From Curtobacterium sp. 9128 (GTDB taxonomy: Bacteria; Actinomycetota; Actinomycetes; Actinomycetales; Microbacteriaceae), in the NCBI RefSeq assembly GCF_900086645.1, contig NZ_LT576451.1, forward strand, positions 2,418,001 through 2,482,000: a stretch of 64,000 nt of DNA. Direction: 5' to 3'. The notes under the pieces are model-generated. The model saw nothing but the letters and a program-made list of their open reading frames with translations. It was not told the DNA's origin and ran no database searches. The translations under genes were made by a program, and so were the position numbers. Positions 39,563 to 48,767 of the stretch are shown one piece after another (positions within the stretch are counted from its first letter, which is position 1; every line of letters starts with the position of its first letter).

Positions 39563-41176
39563 ATGCCACCCATCGTCCAACCCGAAGACGGCCGCGCCCC
39601 AGCGGACCGTCGCCCGAGCCGCCGCGCCCTGCTCACCGGCGCCGCCGGTCTCGCCGGCCTCGGTCTGCTCACCCTGACCGGATGCAGCTCCGGTGCCAGC
39701 GCCGGAACGGTCAGCATCCCCGAGCAGGCCGCGACCGGCACCCCCCGGCGAGGCGGCCGTCTCCGCATCGCCCGCCCCGCCGCATCCGCCGCCGAGACCC
39801 TCGACTCCGCGAGCTCCCTCTCCGCGTACGAGTACCTCGGCGCGCTCTACAACCGGCTCGTGAAGCTCGACGAGTCGGGGGAGACCGTGCCCGACCTCGC
39901 GCGGGAGTGGTCCGCGAACGCCGACGGCACCATGTGGACGTTCCACCTCCGTCAGGGTGTCCGGTTCCACGACGGCTCCCGGTTCGACGCGGACGACGCG
40001 ATCGCCAGCATCCGGCACATCCTCGACGAGAAGACCGGGTCCCCGCAGGCCGGCGTGCTCGGCGAGGTGATGGACGCGAACTCGATGCGCGCGGTCGACC
40101 GGTACACGCTGCGGTTCGAGCTGACGAAGCCGAACGCCGAGTTCCCGTCGCTCCTGACCGCCTACCAGTGCTACATCGTCCCGGCGTCGGCCGTGGGCAC
40201 GATCGGCAGCACCGGGATCGGGACCGGGCCCTTCAAGCTGTCCTCGTTCACCCCGGCCGGAGCCGGCAGCGTCGAGGCGTTCGACGACCACTTCGCGGGT
40301 CGTCCGGCACTCGACGGGATCGACTTCTTCTCGATCCAGGACACCACGGCCCGGGTGAACGCGCTGCTCGCGGGACAGATCGACCTCATCTCGCAGACGA
40401 ACCTCGACTTCGCCACCGCCCGTGTGGTCGCGGCATCGGACCGGGCGACGGTCGCGCGCTCCGTGAACGCGCAGTGGTACACGATCCCGATGCTCGCCAC
40501 GAGCGCCGAGTTCTCGGACCCGACGGTGCGCCAGGCGATGAAGCTCGCCTACGACCCGAAGCGGATCGTCGAGACCGCCCTGCAGGGCACCGGCTCGCCC
40601 GGCTGGGACAACCCGGTCCCGCCACAGCTCGCCGCGTTCCTCGACGAACCGCGCGAGTACGACCCCGACAAGGCCAGGAGCCTGCTGAAGCGGGCCGACC
40701 GGGAGGGACTGCGCGCGTCGATCTACACGTCCAGCTACGAGTCGGTCTTCACGCCGCTCGCGGTCGCGTACCGCGACCAGGTCGCGGACGCCGGGATCGA
40801 CCTCACGGTCCGGAACGCCTCCTCGGACTCGTACTACACGCAGATCTGGATGCAGAAGCCGCTGATGGTGAGCTACTGGTTCACCGGCCGGCCGATCGAC
40901 CAGCTGCTCAACCAGATCTTCCGCTCCGGGTCGTCGTACAACGAGAGCGCGTGGTCGAACGGCTCGTTCGACCAGCTCCTCGACGAGGCGCGTGCCGAGA
41001 TGGACGACGCCAAGCGGAAGACGCTCTACCAGGACGCCCAGCGACTCGTCGTGGCCGACGGTGCCGACATGACCCCGATGTTCGGCGACCGCCTGGTGGG
41101 GTTGTCCCGTGACGTCGTGAACTACTCGGAGTTCGGCTTCGAGTTCGACTACCTCCGGATCGGACTGCGCCGATGA
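39563..41176 (+). CDS. ABC transporter substrate-binding lipoprotein (peptide type)
   Basis: A 537-residue family-5 solute-binding protein (OppA/DppA type). Twin arginines at 20-21 (SRRALLTGAAGLAG) and the lipobox LTGC (Cys41) indicate Tat export and lipid anchoring. The body has PDLAREWSANADGTMWTFHLRQGVRFHDG and the usual two-lobed pattern. GGAGGGG precedes the ATG. First of six overlapping genes: binding protein, two permeases, double ATPase, hydrolase and TetR regulator. Peptides, peptide-like or glycoside-peptide substrates are expected of the family. Confidence 0.88.
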   Translation: MPPIVQPEDGRAPADRRPSRRALLTGAAGLAGLGLLTLTGCSSGASAGTVSIPEQAATGTPRRGGRLRIARPAASAAETLDSASSLSAYEYLGALYNRLVKLDESGETVPDLAREWSANADGTMWTFHLRQGVRFHDGSRFDADDAIASIRHILDEKTGSPQAGVLGEVMDANSMRAVDRYTLRFELTKPNAEFPSLLTAYQCYIVPASAVGTIGSTGIGTGPFKLSSFTPAGAGSVEAFDDHFAGRPALDGIDFFSIQDTTARVNALLAGQIDLISQTNLDFATARVVAASDRATVARSVNAQWYTIPMLATSAEFSDPTVRQAMKLAYDPKRIVETALQGTGSPGWDNPVPPQLAAFLDEPREYDPDKARSLLKRADREGLRASIYTSSYESVFTPLAVAYRDQVADAGIDLTVRNASSDSYYTQIWMQKPLMVSYWFTGRPIDQLLNQIFRSGSSYNESAWSNGSFDQLLDEARAEMDDAKRKTLYQDAQRLVVADGADMTPMFGDRLVGLSRDVVNYSEFGFEFDYLRIGLRR

Positions 41177-42204
41177 ACGTCCTCCTCCCCGTCCTCCGCC
41201 GCGTCGGCATCGCCCTCCTCACGGTGGTGCTCGCCTCGCTGTTCGTGTTCCTCGCCGTGCAGGCGCTCCCGGGTGACGTCGCACAGCAGCTGCTCGGGCA
41301 GAACGCCACGCCCGAAGCGGTCAAGCAGCTCCGCGAGACGCTCGGTCTCGACCAGAACGTGTGGCTCCGCTACGGGCAGTGGCTCGTCGGCGCCGCGCAC
41401 GGCGACTTCGGCACGTCGCTCGTCAGCGGCGCGCCGGTCGCGCCGACGCTGTTCACCGCGTTCCGGAACAGCATGCTCATCGCCGTGCCCGCGATGCTCG
41501 TCGGGGTCACGCTGTCCCTGACGCTCGGGGTCGTCGCCGGCGTGCGCCGCGGCCGCCCGACCGATCGGGTCATCTCGATCGTCAGCCTCGTGGTGATGAG
41601 CGTGCCGGAGTTCATGGTCGCGACCGTGCTGGTGCTGCTCTTCGCGATCGGCATCCCGCTCTTCCCGGCCGTCGTCCTGCGCGGCAGCGACGCCACCGTG
41701 GCCGAGCTGCTGCCGACGATCTGGCTCCCGATCATCGTGCTCACCCTCGCGATGGCCGCGTACATCGTCCGCACCGCGCGGTCCTCGACGATCGACGTGA
41801 TGGCGTCCGAGTTCGTCACGACCGCCGAGCTCAAGGGCCTGACGATGCGCCGGGTGGTGTGGAAGCACGCGGTCCCGAGCGCGCTGCTGCCGACGCTCAA
41901 CGTCGTCGCGCTGAACGTGGCGTGGCTCCTCGGCGGCGTGGTCGTCGTGGAGAACGTCTTCAACTACCCGGGCATGGGCAAGCTCATGCTCGAGTCGGTG
42001 TTCAACCGGGACCTGCCCACCATCGAGGCGATCGCACTCCTCAGTGCCCTCATCTACGTCGTCTGCAACCTCGCAGCCGACCTGGTCGCGCTCGCTCTCG
42101 ACCCGAAGCTCCGCACCCGGCAGCGACGGACGCGGATCCGGCCGACCACCAGGCGCCGCTCGTCCACCGGCGCCGAGCGCACCGAACGGAAGGCCACCGC
42201 ATGA
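41173..42204 (+). CDS. ABC transporter permease (DppB type)
   Basis: A 343-residue permease with six helices. The N-terminal helix RRVGIALLTVVLASLFVFLAVQALPGDVA is typical of OppB/DppB, and the cytoplasmic EAA loop is present (EFVTTAELKGLTMRRVVWKHAVPSALLPTL). The C-terminus is basic. The ATG overlaps the binding-protein stop, and its stop overlaps the second permease. Confidence 0.9.
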   Translation: MNVLLPVLRRVGIALLTVVLASLFVFLAVQALPGDVAQQLLGQNATPEAVKQLRETLGLDQNVWLRYGQWLVGAAHGDFGTSLVSGAPVAPTLFTAFRNSMLIAVPAMLVGVTLSLTLGVVAGVRRGRPTDRVISIVSLVVMSVPEFMVATVLVLLFAIGIPLFPAVVLRGSDATVAELLPTIWLPIIVLTLAMAAYIVRTARSSTIDVMASEFVTTAELKGLTMRRVVWKHAVPSALLPTLNVVALNVAWLLGGVVVVENVFNYPGMGKLMLESVFNRDLPTIEAIALLSALIYVVCNLAADLVALALDPKLRTRQRRTRIRPTTRRRSSTGAERTERKATA

Positions 42205-43082
42205 CCGCCATCGCCCCGCGCTCGCGCAGCGTGATCGGTGCCGCCGTCGAGCCGCTCCGCAGCTCCACGGCACTCGCCATCGGCCTCGGGCTGATCGCGC
42301 TCCACCTCGTCCTCGCGGTGCTGGCACCCGTCATCGGCGTGCACGACCCCGTCGCGACCGACTCGACGAACGTGCTCGCCGGACCGGAGTGGACGCACTG
42401 GCTCGGCACCGACCAGTACGGCCGCGACATCCTGTCCCGCACGCTGAACGGTGGCAGGTACGCCCTGCTGGTCACGTTCCTCGCGACGACGATCGCGGTC
42501 GCCGTCGGCACGTTCCTCGGCGCCGTCACCGCGTACGCGGACAACTGGTTCGACGAGGTCGTGATGCGGGTCGTGGACGCGCTGCTCAGCGTGCCGTCGA
42601 TCCTGGCGCTGCTCGTCGTCGTCACGGTCTTCGACGCCGGCCTGTGGGTGATCGTGCTCGCCGTGACGATCGTCTACGCCCCGGCGGTCACCCGCGTGGT
42701 CCGCGGGGCCGCACGCACCGTGATCACGCAGGACTACGTCACCGCGGCCCGCGCCCGCGGCGAGAAGCCCCTGTCGATCGTGTTCCGCGAGATCCTGCCG
42801 AACGTCCTCGACGTGGTGCTCGTCGAGTACGCGATGCGGGCGTCGTGGATCGTGCTCCTCGTGGCGTCGCTGTCCTTCCTCGGGTTCGGAGCGAACCCAC
42901 CGACGCCCGACTGGGGGCTCATGGTGCAGGAGAACCGCACCGCACTGACCGTCGTGCCGCTCGGCACGCTGGCGCCGATCGTGGCACTGGCGACACTCGT
43001 GATCGGCCTCAACCTCGCTGCGGACGGACTGAGCAAGTCGCTCGGGGTCGACCGCGCCACGCAAGGAGCAACGAGCGCATGA
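42201..43082 (+). CDS. ABC transporter permease (DppC type)
   Basis: A 293-residue second permease. HWLGTDQYGRDILSRTLNGGRYALLV is the OppC/DppC signature near the first periplasmic loop, and DYVTAARARGEKPLSIVFREILPNVLDVV is the EAA loop. Six helices. Overlaps both neighbours by four bases, so it is produced in ratio with the first permease. Confidence 0.9.
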   Translation: MTAIAPRSRSVIGAAVEPLRSSTALAIGLGLIALHLVLAVLAPVIGVHDPVATDSTNVLAGPEWTHWLGTDQYGRDILSRTLNGGRYALLVTFLATTIAVAVGTFLGAVTAYADNWFDEVVMRVVDALLSVPSILALLVVVTVFDAGLWVIVLAVTIVYAPAVTRVVRGAARTVITQDYVTAARARGEKPLSIVFREILPNVLDVVLVEYAMRASWIVLLVASLSFLGFGANPPTPDWGLMVQENRTALTVVPLGTLAPIVALATLVIGLNLAADGLSKSLGVDRATQGATSA

Positions 43083-44845
43083 CCGTCATCGACACGACCA
43101 CCACGCAGGCCGTCCGCGTCGACGACCTCGCCATCTCCTACGCCGCCGGTCGCACCTGGGTCCCGGTCGTCCGGGGCGTCTCGTTCACGATCGACGCCGG
43201 CCGGACGCTCGGTCTCGTGGGGGAGTCCGGCAGCGGCAAGTCGACCGTCGCCAGGACGCTCCTCGCCCACCTCCGCACCGGATCGACCATCGTCGGCGGG
43301 ACGGTCACGGTCGCGGAGCAGGACGTCTTCGCCCTGTCGCCCGCCGAGACCAGGGCGCTCCGCGGCGGCACCGCGTCCGTCGTCGCGCAGAACGCGGGCC
43401 AGGCGCTGACCCCGTCGATGCGGATCGGGGAGCAGATCCGCGAGGCCCTCCGTGCCCACGGCGAGCCGGACGGCCCGGAGCGGGTCGCCGAACTGGTCCG
43501 GCTGGTGCGGCTGCCCGACCCGGACACCATCGTCCGTCGGTACCCGCACCAGCTCTCGGGCGGCCAGCAGCAGCGCGTCGCCATCGCCATGGCCGTCGCG
43601 GCCAGGCCGCGCGTGCTCGTCCTCGACGAGCCGACCACCGCGCTCGACGTGGTCACGCAGGCGGCGGTCCTCGACCTCGTCGCGGACCTCGGCCGGGAGC
43701 TCGGGATGGCCGTCCTCCTCGTCAGCCACGACCTCGGGGTGGTGTCGGCCATGGCCGACGAGATCGCCGTGATGCGGCACGGCGAGATCGTCGAGCACCG
43801 CGCGACCGCCGACCTCTTCGCCGACCCGCAGCACGAGTACACGCGGGCCCTGTTGGCCGCGGTACCGAACGGGACCAGCACGGCCGGGACACGGTCTGGA
43901 GGCGCGGGTCCGGACGGTCTGGAGGCGACCGTCCCGGGGACGGTCCGCTCCACTGCCACGCCCACCGTGCCTCCCGCCCGTCCCGTCGTGACCGCACGGG
44001 ACCTGGTGGTCCGGTACGGGCGCGGCCTGCCGGCCGCGGTCGACGGCGTCTCCTTCGAGATCGCGGCGCACGAGACCCTCGCCGTCGTCGGCGAGTCCGG
44101 CAGCGGCAAGTCGACGCTCGCGACGGCCCTGGCCGGGCTGGTTCCCGCCGAGTCCGGCAGCTTCGACTACACCGACGACACGGTGACGGGTGACCTCCGC
44201 GAGCCCGTCGCCGCCCGGTCCGCCGCGCTCCGCCGCGCCGTGCAGCTGGTGTTCCAGAACGCCGACACCTCGCTCAACCCGCGTCGGACCGTCGGTGCCG
44301 CGATCGCCAGACCGCTGCGGCTCTTCACCGGCTCGTCCTCGCGCCAGCGCGTTGCCGATCTCCTCACGCAGGTCGGCCTCGGACCGGAGTTCGCGAACCG
44401 CCTGCCGGCACAGCTGTCCGGCGGCCAGCGGCAGCGCGTGGGCATCGCACGGGCCCTCGCCGCCGGACCGCGGCTCGTGATCGCCGACGAGATCACCACC
44501 GCGCTCGACGTGCAGGTCCAGGCCGGCATCCTGTCGCTGCTGGCCGACCTGCAGCGCGAGAACGGCCTGAGCTGCCTGTTCATCAGCCACGACCTCGCCG
44601 TGGTGCGGGGTGTCGCCGACCGCGTCGCGGTGATGACCGGCGGCCGCATCGTGGAGATCGGCCCGACCGAACGGGTGTTCACCGGCCCGAACCACCCGTA
44701 CACGAGCACGCTGCTCGCGGCCACGCTCGAGCCGGGCGTGACGACGCTGCCCGAGGTCGACGACGGCGTGCAGCGCTGGCGGCACGTCGACGGCTGGACC
44801 GACCACGGGGACGGACACCGGATCAGGAACTGGGAGGACGCATGA
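43079..44845 (+). CDS. Double-domain ABC ATPase (DppD-DppF fusion)
   Basis: A 588-residue fusion of the two ATPases of an oligopeptide importer. Domain 1 has Walker A GESGSGKST (48-56), signature LSGGQQQR and Walker B VLVLDEPTTALD; domain 2 repeats them (VGESGSGKST, LSGGQRQR, LVIADEITTALD). The Walker B of domain 2 has Asp-Glu as required. The domains are joined at about residues 260-305 by a Gly/Thr/Pro-rich linker whose DNA has a GGTCTGGAGGCG repeat. A GTG-free ATG start overlaps the permease stop. Confidence 0.9.
   Translation: MTVIDTTTTQAVRVDDLAISYAAGRTWVPVVRGVSFTIDAGRTLGLVGESGSGKSTVARTLLAHLRTGSTIVGGTVTVAEQDVFALSPAETRALRGGTASVVAQNAGQALTPSMRIGEQIREALRAHGEPDGPERVAELVRLVRLPDPDTIVRRYPHQLSGGQQQRVAIAMAVAARPRVLVLDEPTTALDVVTQAAVLDLVADLGRELGMAVLLVSHDLGVVSAMADEIAVMRHGEIVEHRATADLFADPQHEYTRALLAAVPNGTSTAGTRSGGAGPDGLEATVPGTVRSTATPTVPPARPVVTARDLVVRYGRGLPAAVDGVSFEIAAHETLAVVGESGSGKSTLATALAGLVPAESGSFDYTDDTVTGDLREPVAARSAALRRAVQLVFQNADTSLNPRRTVGAAIARPLRLFTGSSSRQRVADLLTQVGLGPEFANRLPAQLSGGQRQRVGIARALAAGPRLVIADEITTALDVQVQAGILSLLADLQRENGLSCLFISHDLAVVRGVADRVAVMTGGRIVEIGPTERVFTGPNHPYTSTLLAATLEPGVTTLPEVDDGVQRWRHVDGWTDHGDGHRIRNWEDA
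43891..43927. repeat. 14-bp direct repeat within the ATPase linker
   Basis: ACGGTCTGGAGGCG at 43891-43904 and 43914-43927. A CACCGTGCCTCCCG (43963-43976) follows, resembling the arms of the hairpin at 16450-16507. Confidence 0.6.
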
Positions 44846-46890
44846 CGGACGGGCTGACGGCGATCGGGGTGCCGACCGGACTGCCGGAGGGGGTCACCGT
44901 CCGCGACGAGTGGATCCCGATGCCGGACGGCGTGCGGCTGCACACCAGGATCTGGGCCCCCGCGGACGCGTCCGCCGATGCCCGTGTGCCGGTGCTGCTG
45001 GAGTACCTGCCCTACCGGCTCGACGACTGGACGGCGCCGCGGGACTCCGAGCGACACCCCTGGTACGCGGCGCACGGGTACGCCTCGGTGCGCGTCGACA
45101 TCCGCGGGACCGGGTCGTCGGACGGGTTCTTCGACGACGAGTACAGCGAGCAGGAGCTGCGCGACGGCGAAGCCGTGATCGCGTGGCTCGCCGCGCAGGA
45201 GTGGTCGACGGGCGCGGTCGGGATGTTCGGCATCTCGTGGGGCGGGTTCAACGCCCTGCAGCTCGCGGCCAGGGCACCGGCGGCGCTCAAGGCCATCGTC
45301 ACGGTGTGCTCGACGGACGACCGCTACGACAACGACGTGCACTACGTCGGCGGCGCGGTGCTCGGGATCGACATGGCGGCGTGGGGCGCGACGATGTTCG
45401 CGTTCAACTCCCGGCCGCCGCGGCCCGAGGTCGTCGGGCCGTCGTGGGTCGCGCGCTGGAAGGAGCGGCTCGACGCGAACCGGCCGATGACGCCGGTGTG
45501 GCTGTCGCACCAGTCCCGTGACGACTACTGGCGGCACGGCAGCGCGGCGGAGGACTACGGGAACATCGGCGCAGCGGTCCTCGCCGTCGGCGGCTGGGCG
45601 GACCCGTACCGGGACGCCGTCCTCCGCCTGGTCGAGCACGTGGACGCACCCGTCAAGGGGATCGTCGGGCCGTGGTCGCACCAGTACCCGGACCGCGGGC
45701 TCGCGCCGGGACCGTCGATCGGGTTCCTGCAGGAGACCCTGCGGTGGTGGGACCGGTGGCTCAAGGGCGTCGACACCGGGGTCGAGGCCGATCCGGCACT
45801 GCGCGCGTGGATCAACGACCCGGAACCGCCCGCGACGTACTACGCCTCGCGCACCGGGCGGTGGGTCGGGGCGACGTCGTGGCCATCGACCGCGACCGAG
45901 GCCGTGTCGCACACGCTCGACACCCTGCGCGGCGGACGTGACGGCGACGTCGTGGTCTCCTCCCCGCAGGAGACCGGCACGGACGCCGGACGGTTCTTCC
46001 CGTTCGGCAACGCGACCGACCTGCCGCCGGACCAGCGCGCGGAGGACGGCCGCTCGGCGTGCTTGGACCTGCTCGTCGACGAGTCGTTCGACCTGCTCGG
46101 CAACGTCCTCGTCGACCTCGCCGTCACGAGCGACCAGCCCAGGGCCACGGTCACCGTGCGGCTGTGCGACGTGGCCCCTGATGGCAGCTCGACGCTCGTC
46201 ACCCGTGGTGTGCTGAACGCCGCCCGCCGGCACGGCATGGACCGGACCGACCCGCTCGAGCCGGGGGTGCCCACCGTGCTGCCCGTCCGACTGGTGTCCA
46301 CGGGCCACCGCTTCGTCGCCGGACACCGACTCCGGGTCGCCGTGTCGACGTCGTACTGGCCGTGGGTGTGGCCGCACGGGACGGCCGCGACCCTCGTGCT
46401 CGATCCGTCCCGGAGCTCGGTGACCCTGCCGGTGTGGACCCGCGCGGACGACGACGACATCCGCTTCGAGGAGCCCGAGCGGTCGACCCCGCTCGCGATC
46501 ACCCGGGTGGAACCGAGCGACCCGCTCCCGCAGCGCACCGTCACCCACGACGTGGAGACCGGCACGTGGACGCTCGACGTCGACCCCGGGTACGGCGGCG
46601 GCCGGGTCTACCCGGACGGACTGGTGTTCAGCGAGGACGCGCGCGAGACCTACCGGATCCGTTCGGACGACCCGACCTCGGCCACCGCGGACTCGCGCTG
46701 GGCCATCGGTCTCGAGCACACCGACTGGGCCGCGCGCCTGGAGACGACGTCGCACGTGGCGGCGGACGCCGAGGCGTTCCACCTCGTCAACACCGTCCGT
46801 GCGTGGGCACGCGATGGAGCGGCCGGGACCGAGGAGCAGCTCGTCGCCGAGCACACGTTCCGTGACGAGGTGCCGAGGACGTCCGCGTGA
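44842..46890 (+). CDS. CocE/NonD-family serine hydrolase
   Basis: A 682-residue alpha/beta-hydrolase of the CocE/X-Pro dipeptidyl-peptidase type. The nucleophile elbow GISWGG has Ser132; GGWADPYRD and GPWSHQYPD hold the likely Asp and His of the triad. Residues about 420-682 form the C-terminal jelly-roll domain (DLLVDESFDLLGNVLVDLAVTSD). No signal peptide, so it would act in the cytoplasm on imported substrate: a proline-containing peptide, acyl ester or amide. It shares four bases with both the ATPase and TetR genes. Confidence 0.85.
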   Translation: MTDGLTAIGVPTGLPEGVTVRDEWIPMPDGVRLHTRIWAPADASADARVPVLLEYLPYRLDDWTAPRDSERHPWYAAHGYASVRVDIRGTGSSDGFFDDEYSEQELRDGEAVIAWLAAQEWSTGAVGMFGISWGGFNALQLAARAPAALKAIVTVCSTDDRYDNDVHYVGGAVLGIDMAAWGATMFAFNSRPPRPEVVGPSWVARWKERLDANRPMTPVWLSHQSRDDYWRHGSAAEDYGNIGAAVLAVGGWADPYRDAVLRLVEHVDAPVKGIVGPWSHQYPDRGLAPGPSIGFLQETLRWWDRWLKGVDTGVEADPALRAWINDPEPPATYYASRTGRWVGATSWPSTATEAVSHTLDTLRGGRDGDVVVSSPQETGTDAGRFFPFGNATDLPPDQRAEDGRSACLDLLVDESFDLLGNVLVDLAVTSDQPRATVTVRLCDVAPDGSSTLVTRGVLNAARRHGMDRTDPLEPGVPTVLPVRLVSTGHRFVAGHRLRVAVSTSYWPWVWPHGTAATLVLDPSRSSVTLPVWTRADDDDIRFEEPERSTPLAITRVEPSDPLPQRTVTHDVETGTWTLDVDPGYGGGRVYPDGLVFSEDARETYRIRSDDPTSATADSRWAIGLEHTDWAARLETTSHVAADAEAFHLVNTVRAWARDGAAGTEEQLVAEHTFRDEVPRTSA

Positions 46891-47543
46891 GCGCCGAGCA
46901 GCAGGCACCGGACCCGGCGCAGCCGAGGCCACGGGCGCGCCAGCGACCCGAGGTCCGCCGCGCGATGATCGTCCTCGCCGCGCGCAGCGTCATCGTCCGC
47001 AACGGTCTCGGCGCGACCGGTCTCCGTGACATCGCGGCGGAGGCGGGCGTCTCCGTCGGGACCGTGACCTACCACTTCGGGAGCGTCGCGGAGATCCTGA
47101 ACGAGGTCGTCGTGCTCGAGACCGAGCGGTTCTACGGGGCGATCGTCGCCGCCGTCGACGCGGAACCCGATCCGGCGACGGCGCTGCGGATGCTCGTCGA
47201 GCCGTTGTTCGACGACAGCGAGGAGGTCCGGCAGCACTGGCGGATCTGGTCCGACTACTGGACCGCGGTCGCACGTCGTCCAGAGGTGGCCGAGGAGTAC
47301 GCGGAACGCATCCGTGTCTGGGAGGCCTGCCTGGTCCGCGTGATCCGCCGCGGGGTCGACGCGGGAACGTTCGACGTGGCGTCGGACGGCATCGACCCGT
47401 CGGTCGTCGCGCTCAAGCTCGCCGCCTACAGCGACGGCGTGGCGACGCAGATCGCCCAGAACGCCCCCGGACTGACCAACGCGGTGGCGCTGACCTGGAT
47501 GTGGGAGTTCCTCGCACAGCACCTCGGGGTTGTACTGAGGTAA
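46887..47543 (+). CDS. TetR-family transcriptional regulator
   Basis: A 218-residue TetR protein. The N-terminal helix-turn-helix is GLRDIAAEAGVSVGTVTYHFGS (about 48-69); the C-terminal domain is helical and diverse, with VEPLFDDSEEVRQHWRIWSDYWTAV. GTG overlaps the hydrolase stop. The palindrome at 39524-39541 in front of the operon is the likely binding site, giving an autoregulated import-and-hydrolysis unit. The stop codon lies within the iron box of the next gene. Confidence 0.88.
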   Translation: MSAEQQAPDPAQPRPRARQRPEVRRAMIVLAARSVIVRNGLGATGLRDIAAEAGVSVGTVTYHFGSVAEILNEVVVLETERFYGAIVAAVDAEPDPATALRMLVEPLFDDSEEVRQHWRIWSDYWTAVARRPEVAEEYAERIRVWEACLVRVIRRGVDAGTFDVASDGIDPSVVALKLAAYSDGVATQIAQNAPGLTNAVALTWMWEFLAQHLGVVLR

Positions 47544-47554
47544 GGCTTCCCTTA
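47536..47554 (+). promoter_or_regulatory. DtxR/IdeR-like iron box before the SIP-domain gene
   Basis: TGAGGTAAGGCTTCCCTTA agrees with the degenerate iron-box consensus TWAGGTWAGSCTWACCTWA at 17 of 19 positions by hand count. It abuts the -10 TACCGT (47553-47558), six bases before the ATG. Confidence 0.7.
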
Positions 47555-47564
47555 CCGTGGGTCC

Positions 47565-47987
47565 ATGGCCAGGACCCGTCGACAGCCCAGCGAGCGCATC
47601 CTCATCGCGGGGAGCTCCGACGACCTCGTCGAGATCCACCGCCTGTTGCTCGACCTCCCCGAGAACGCGTACGGCCAGGTCTTCGTCGAGGTCGCCCTCG
47701 ACGAGCAGGTCCGCATCCTCCCGGCGCCCCCGCGGGTGACCGTCACGTGGCTGGTCCGGAGCGCCCGCGCGTCCGCTGTCGCCCCGCTCGTCTTCGCCGA
47801 CCACGGGGAGGCCCTCGCCGCGGCCGTCATCGGCTGGGCGGCCGAGTGGTGCGTCGCCGACCGCGAGCCGCGGACGACGGTCTGGATCGGCTGTGCGGAC
47901 AGCCCGTGGGTCGAGCAGGCCCGCGCGGCGGTGCAGCTCGAACTGACCGACGCCGGCCAGCAGGTCCAGGTGGAGTACGGCGGGTAA
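47565..47987 (+). CDS. SIP-domain protein (siderophore-interacting type)
   Basis: A 140-residue protein that contains only the NAD(P)-binding half of siderophore-interacting flavoproteins (ILIAGSSDDLVEIHRLLLDLPENAYGQVFVEV, LVFADHGEALAAAVIGWAAE, VWIGCADSPWVEQARAAVQLELT); the FAD barrel is absent. Such short SIP proteins are widespread in Microbacteriaceae. Expression is probably leaderless (TACCGT six bases before ATG) and repressed by iron through the box at 47536-47554. Probable role: partner in intracellular iron release or sensing. Confidence 0.75.
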   Translation: MARTRRQPSERILIAGSSDDLVEIHRLLLDLPENAYGQVFVEVALDEQVRILPAPPRVTVTWLVRSARASAVAPLVFADHGEALAAAVIGWAAEWCVADREPRTTVWIGCADSPWVEQARAAVQLELTDAGQQVQVEYGG

Positions 47988-48003
47988 GGTCAGCCTGTGC
48001 TTC
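47985..48003 (+). promoter_or_regulatory. Weaker DtxR/IdeR-like box before dps
   Basis: TAAGGTCAGCCTGTGCTTC matches the iron-box consensus at 14 of 19 positions; the left half is good and the right half degenerate. Lies across the SIP stop, 95 bp before the Dps start. Confidence 0.4.
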
Positions 48004-48097
48004 CTTGCGCCGTTCAAGAAAGCGAAGCATGGTTGTTCCATCGGCACGACCGGAGCGCGAGCTCCGTTCGTGCCCACGAGGTAGGAGGAAGCAGCAC

Positions 48098-48595
48098 ATG
48101 ACCACGAGCACGACCACCCCGAACACCACGTCCCCGTTCTCGACGACGCCGGAGCTCGCAGCCGGTGTCGCACAGTTCCTCGCGCCGGTCGTCATCGACC
48201 TCGAGGCGCTCGTCGTCAACGGCAAGCAGGCGCACTGGCACGTGCGCGGCCGGAACTTCGTCGGTGTCCACGAGCTCCTCGACGACATCGTCGCCCACGC
48301 GCAGGAGTACGCCGACCTCGCCGCGGAGCGCATCGTCGCCCTCGGCCTGCCGGTCGACTCGCGCATCGCGACCGTCGCCGCGAACACCACGATCCCGGCG
48401 CTGTCCGAGGGCTTCCAGAACTCCGACGTCACCATCACCGAGGTCATCGCCGACATCGACGCGGCGCTCGCGCAGGTCCGTCGCGCGGTCGAGGGACTCG
48501 ACGAAGTCGACCTGAACAGCCAGGACGTCGTCATCGAGATCGAGCGTGGACTGACCAAGGACCGCTGGTTCCTGCAGGCGCACCTCGCGGCCTGA
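48098..48595 (+). CDS. dps: Dps-family DNA-protection / ferritin-like protein
   Basis: A 165-residue Dps. The ferroxidase motif is seen in [37 protein letters not shown]: His46 and His48 region, Asp62 and Glu in the second helix, forming the intersubunit di-iron site of Dps dodecamers that store iron and protect DNA from peroxide. The Thr/Ser-rich N-terminal tail (1-18) could bind DNA weakly. Strong ribosome site AGGAGGAA before the ATG. Position after an SIP gene and two iron boxes argues for iron control. Confidence 0.9.
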   Translation: MTTSTTTPNTTSPFSTTPELAAGVAQFLAPVVIDLEALVVNGKQAHWHVRGRNFVGVHELLDDIVAHAQEYADLAAERIVALGLPVDSRIATVAANTTIPALSEGFQNSDVTITEVIADIDAALAQVRRAVEGLDEVDLNSQDVVIEIERGLTKDRWFLQAHLAA

Positions 48596-48614
48596 GACCG
48601 AGCGATCTCCCGGA

Positions 48615-48650
48615 CAGGAGGCCCGGTGCCAGCTGGCACCGGGCCTCCTG
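48615..48650 (+). terminator. Terminator hairpin after dps
   Basis: Perfect 16-bp arms beginning CAGGAGGCCCGGTGCC (48615-48630) and loop AGCT, 20 bp past the stop. No T run. Confidence 0.8.
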
Positions 48651-48767
48651 CCATGCGCATGGTCCCGTCCCGTTCACGGACCAGACCTCGCCGGTTCACC
48701 CGCCTGTACCCCCGTACAGCCATCCTCGGATGGCACCCGTTCGGGGCACATGACGAGGGGAACCGAC

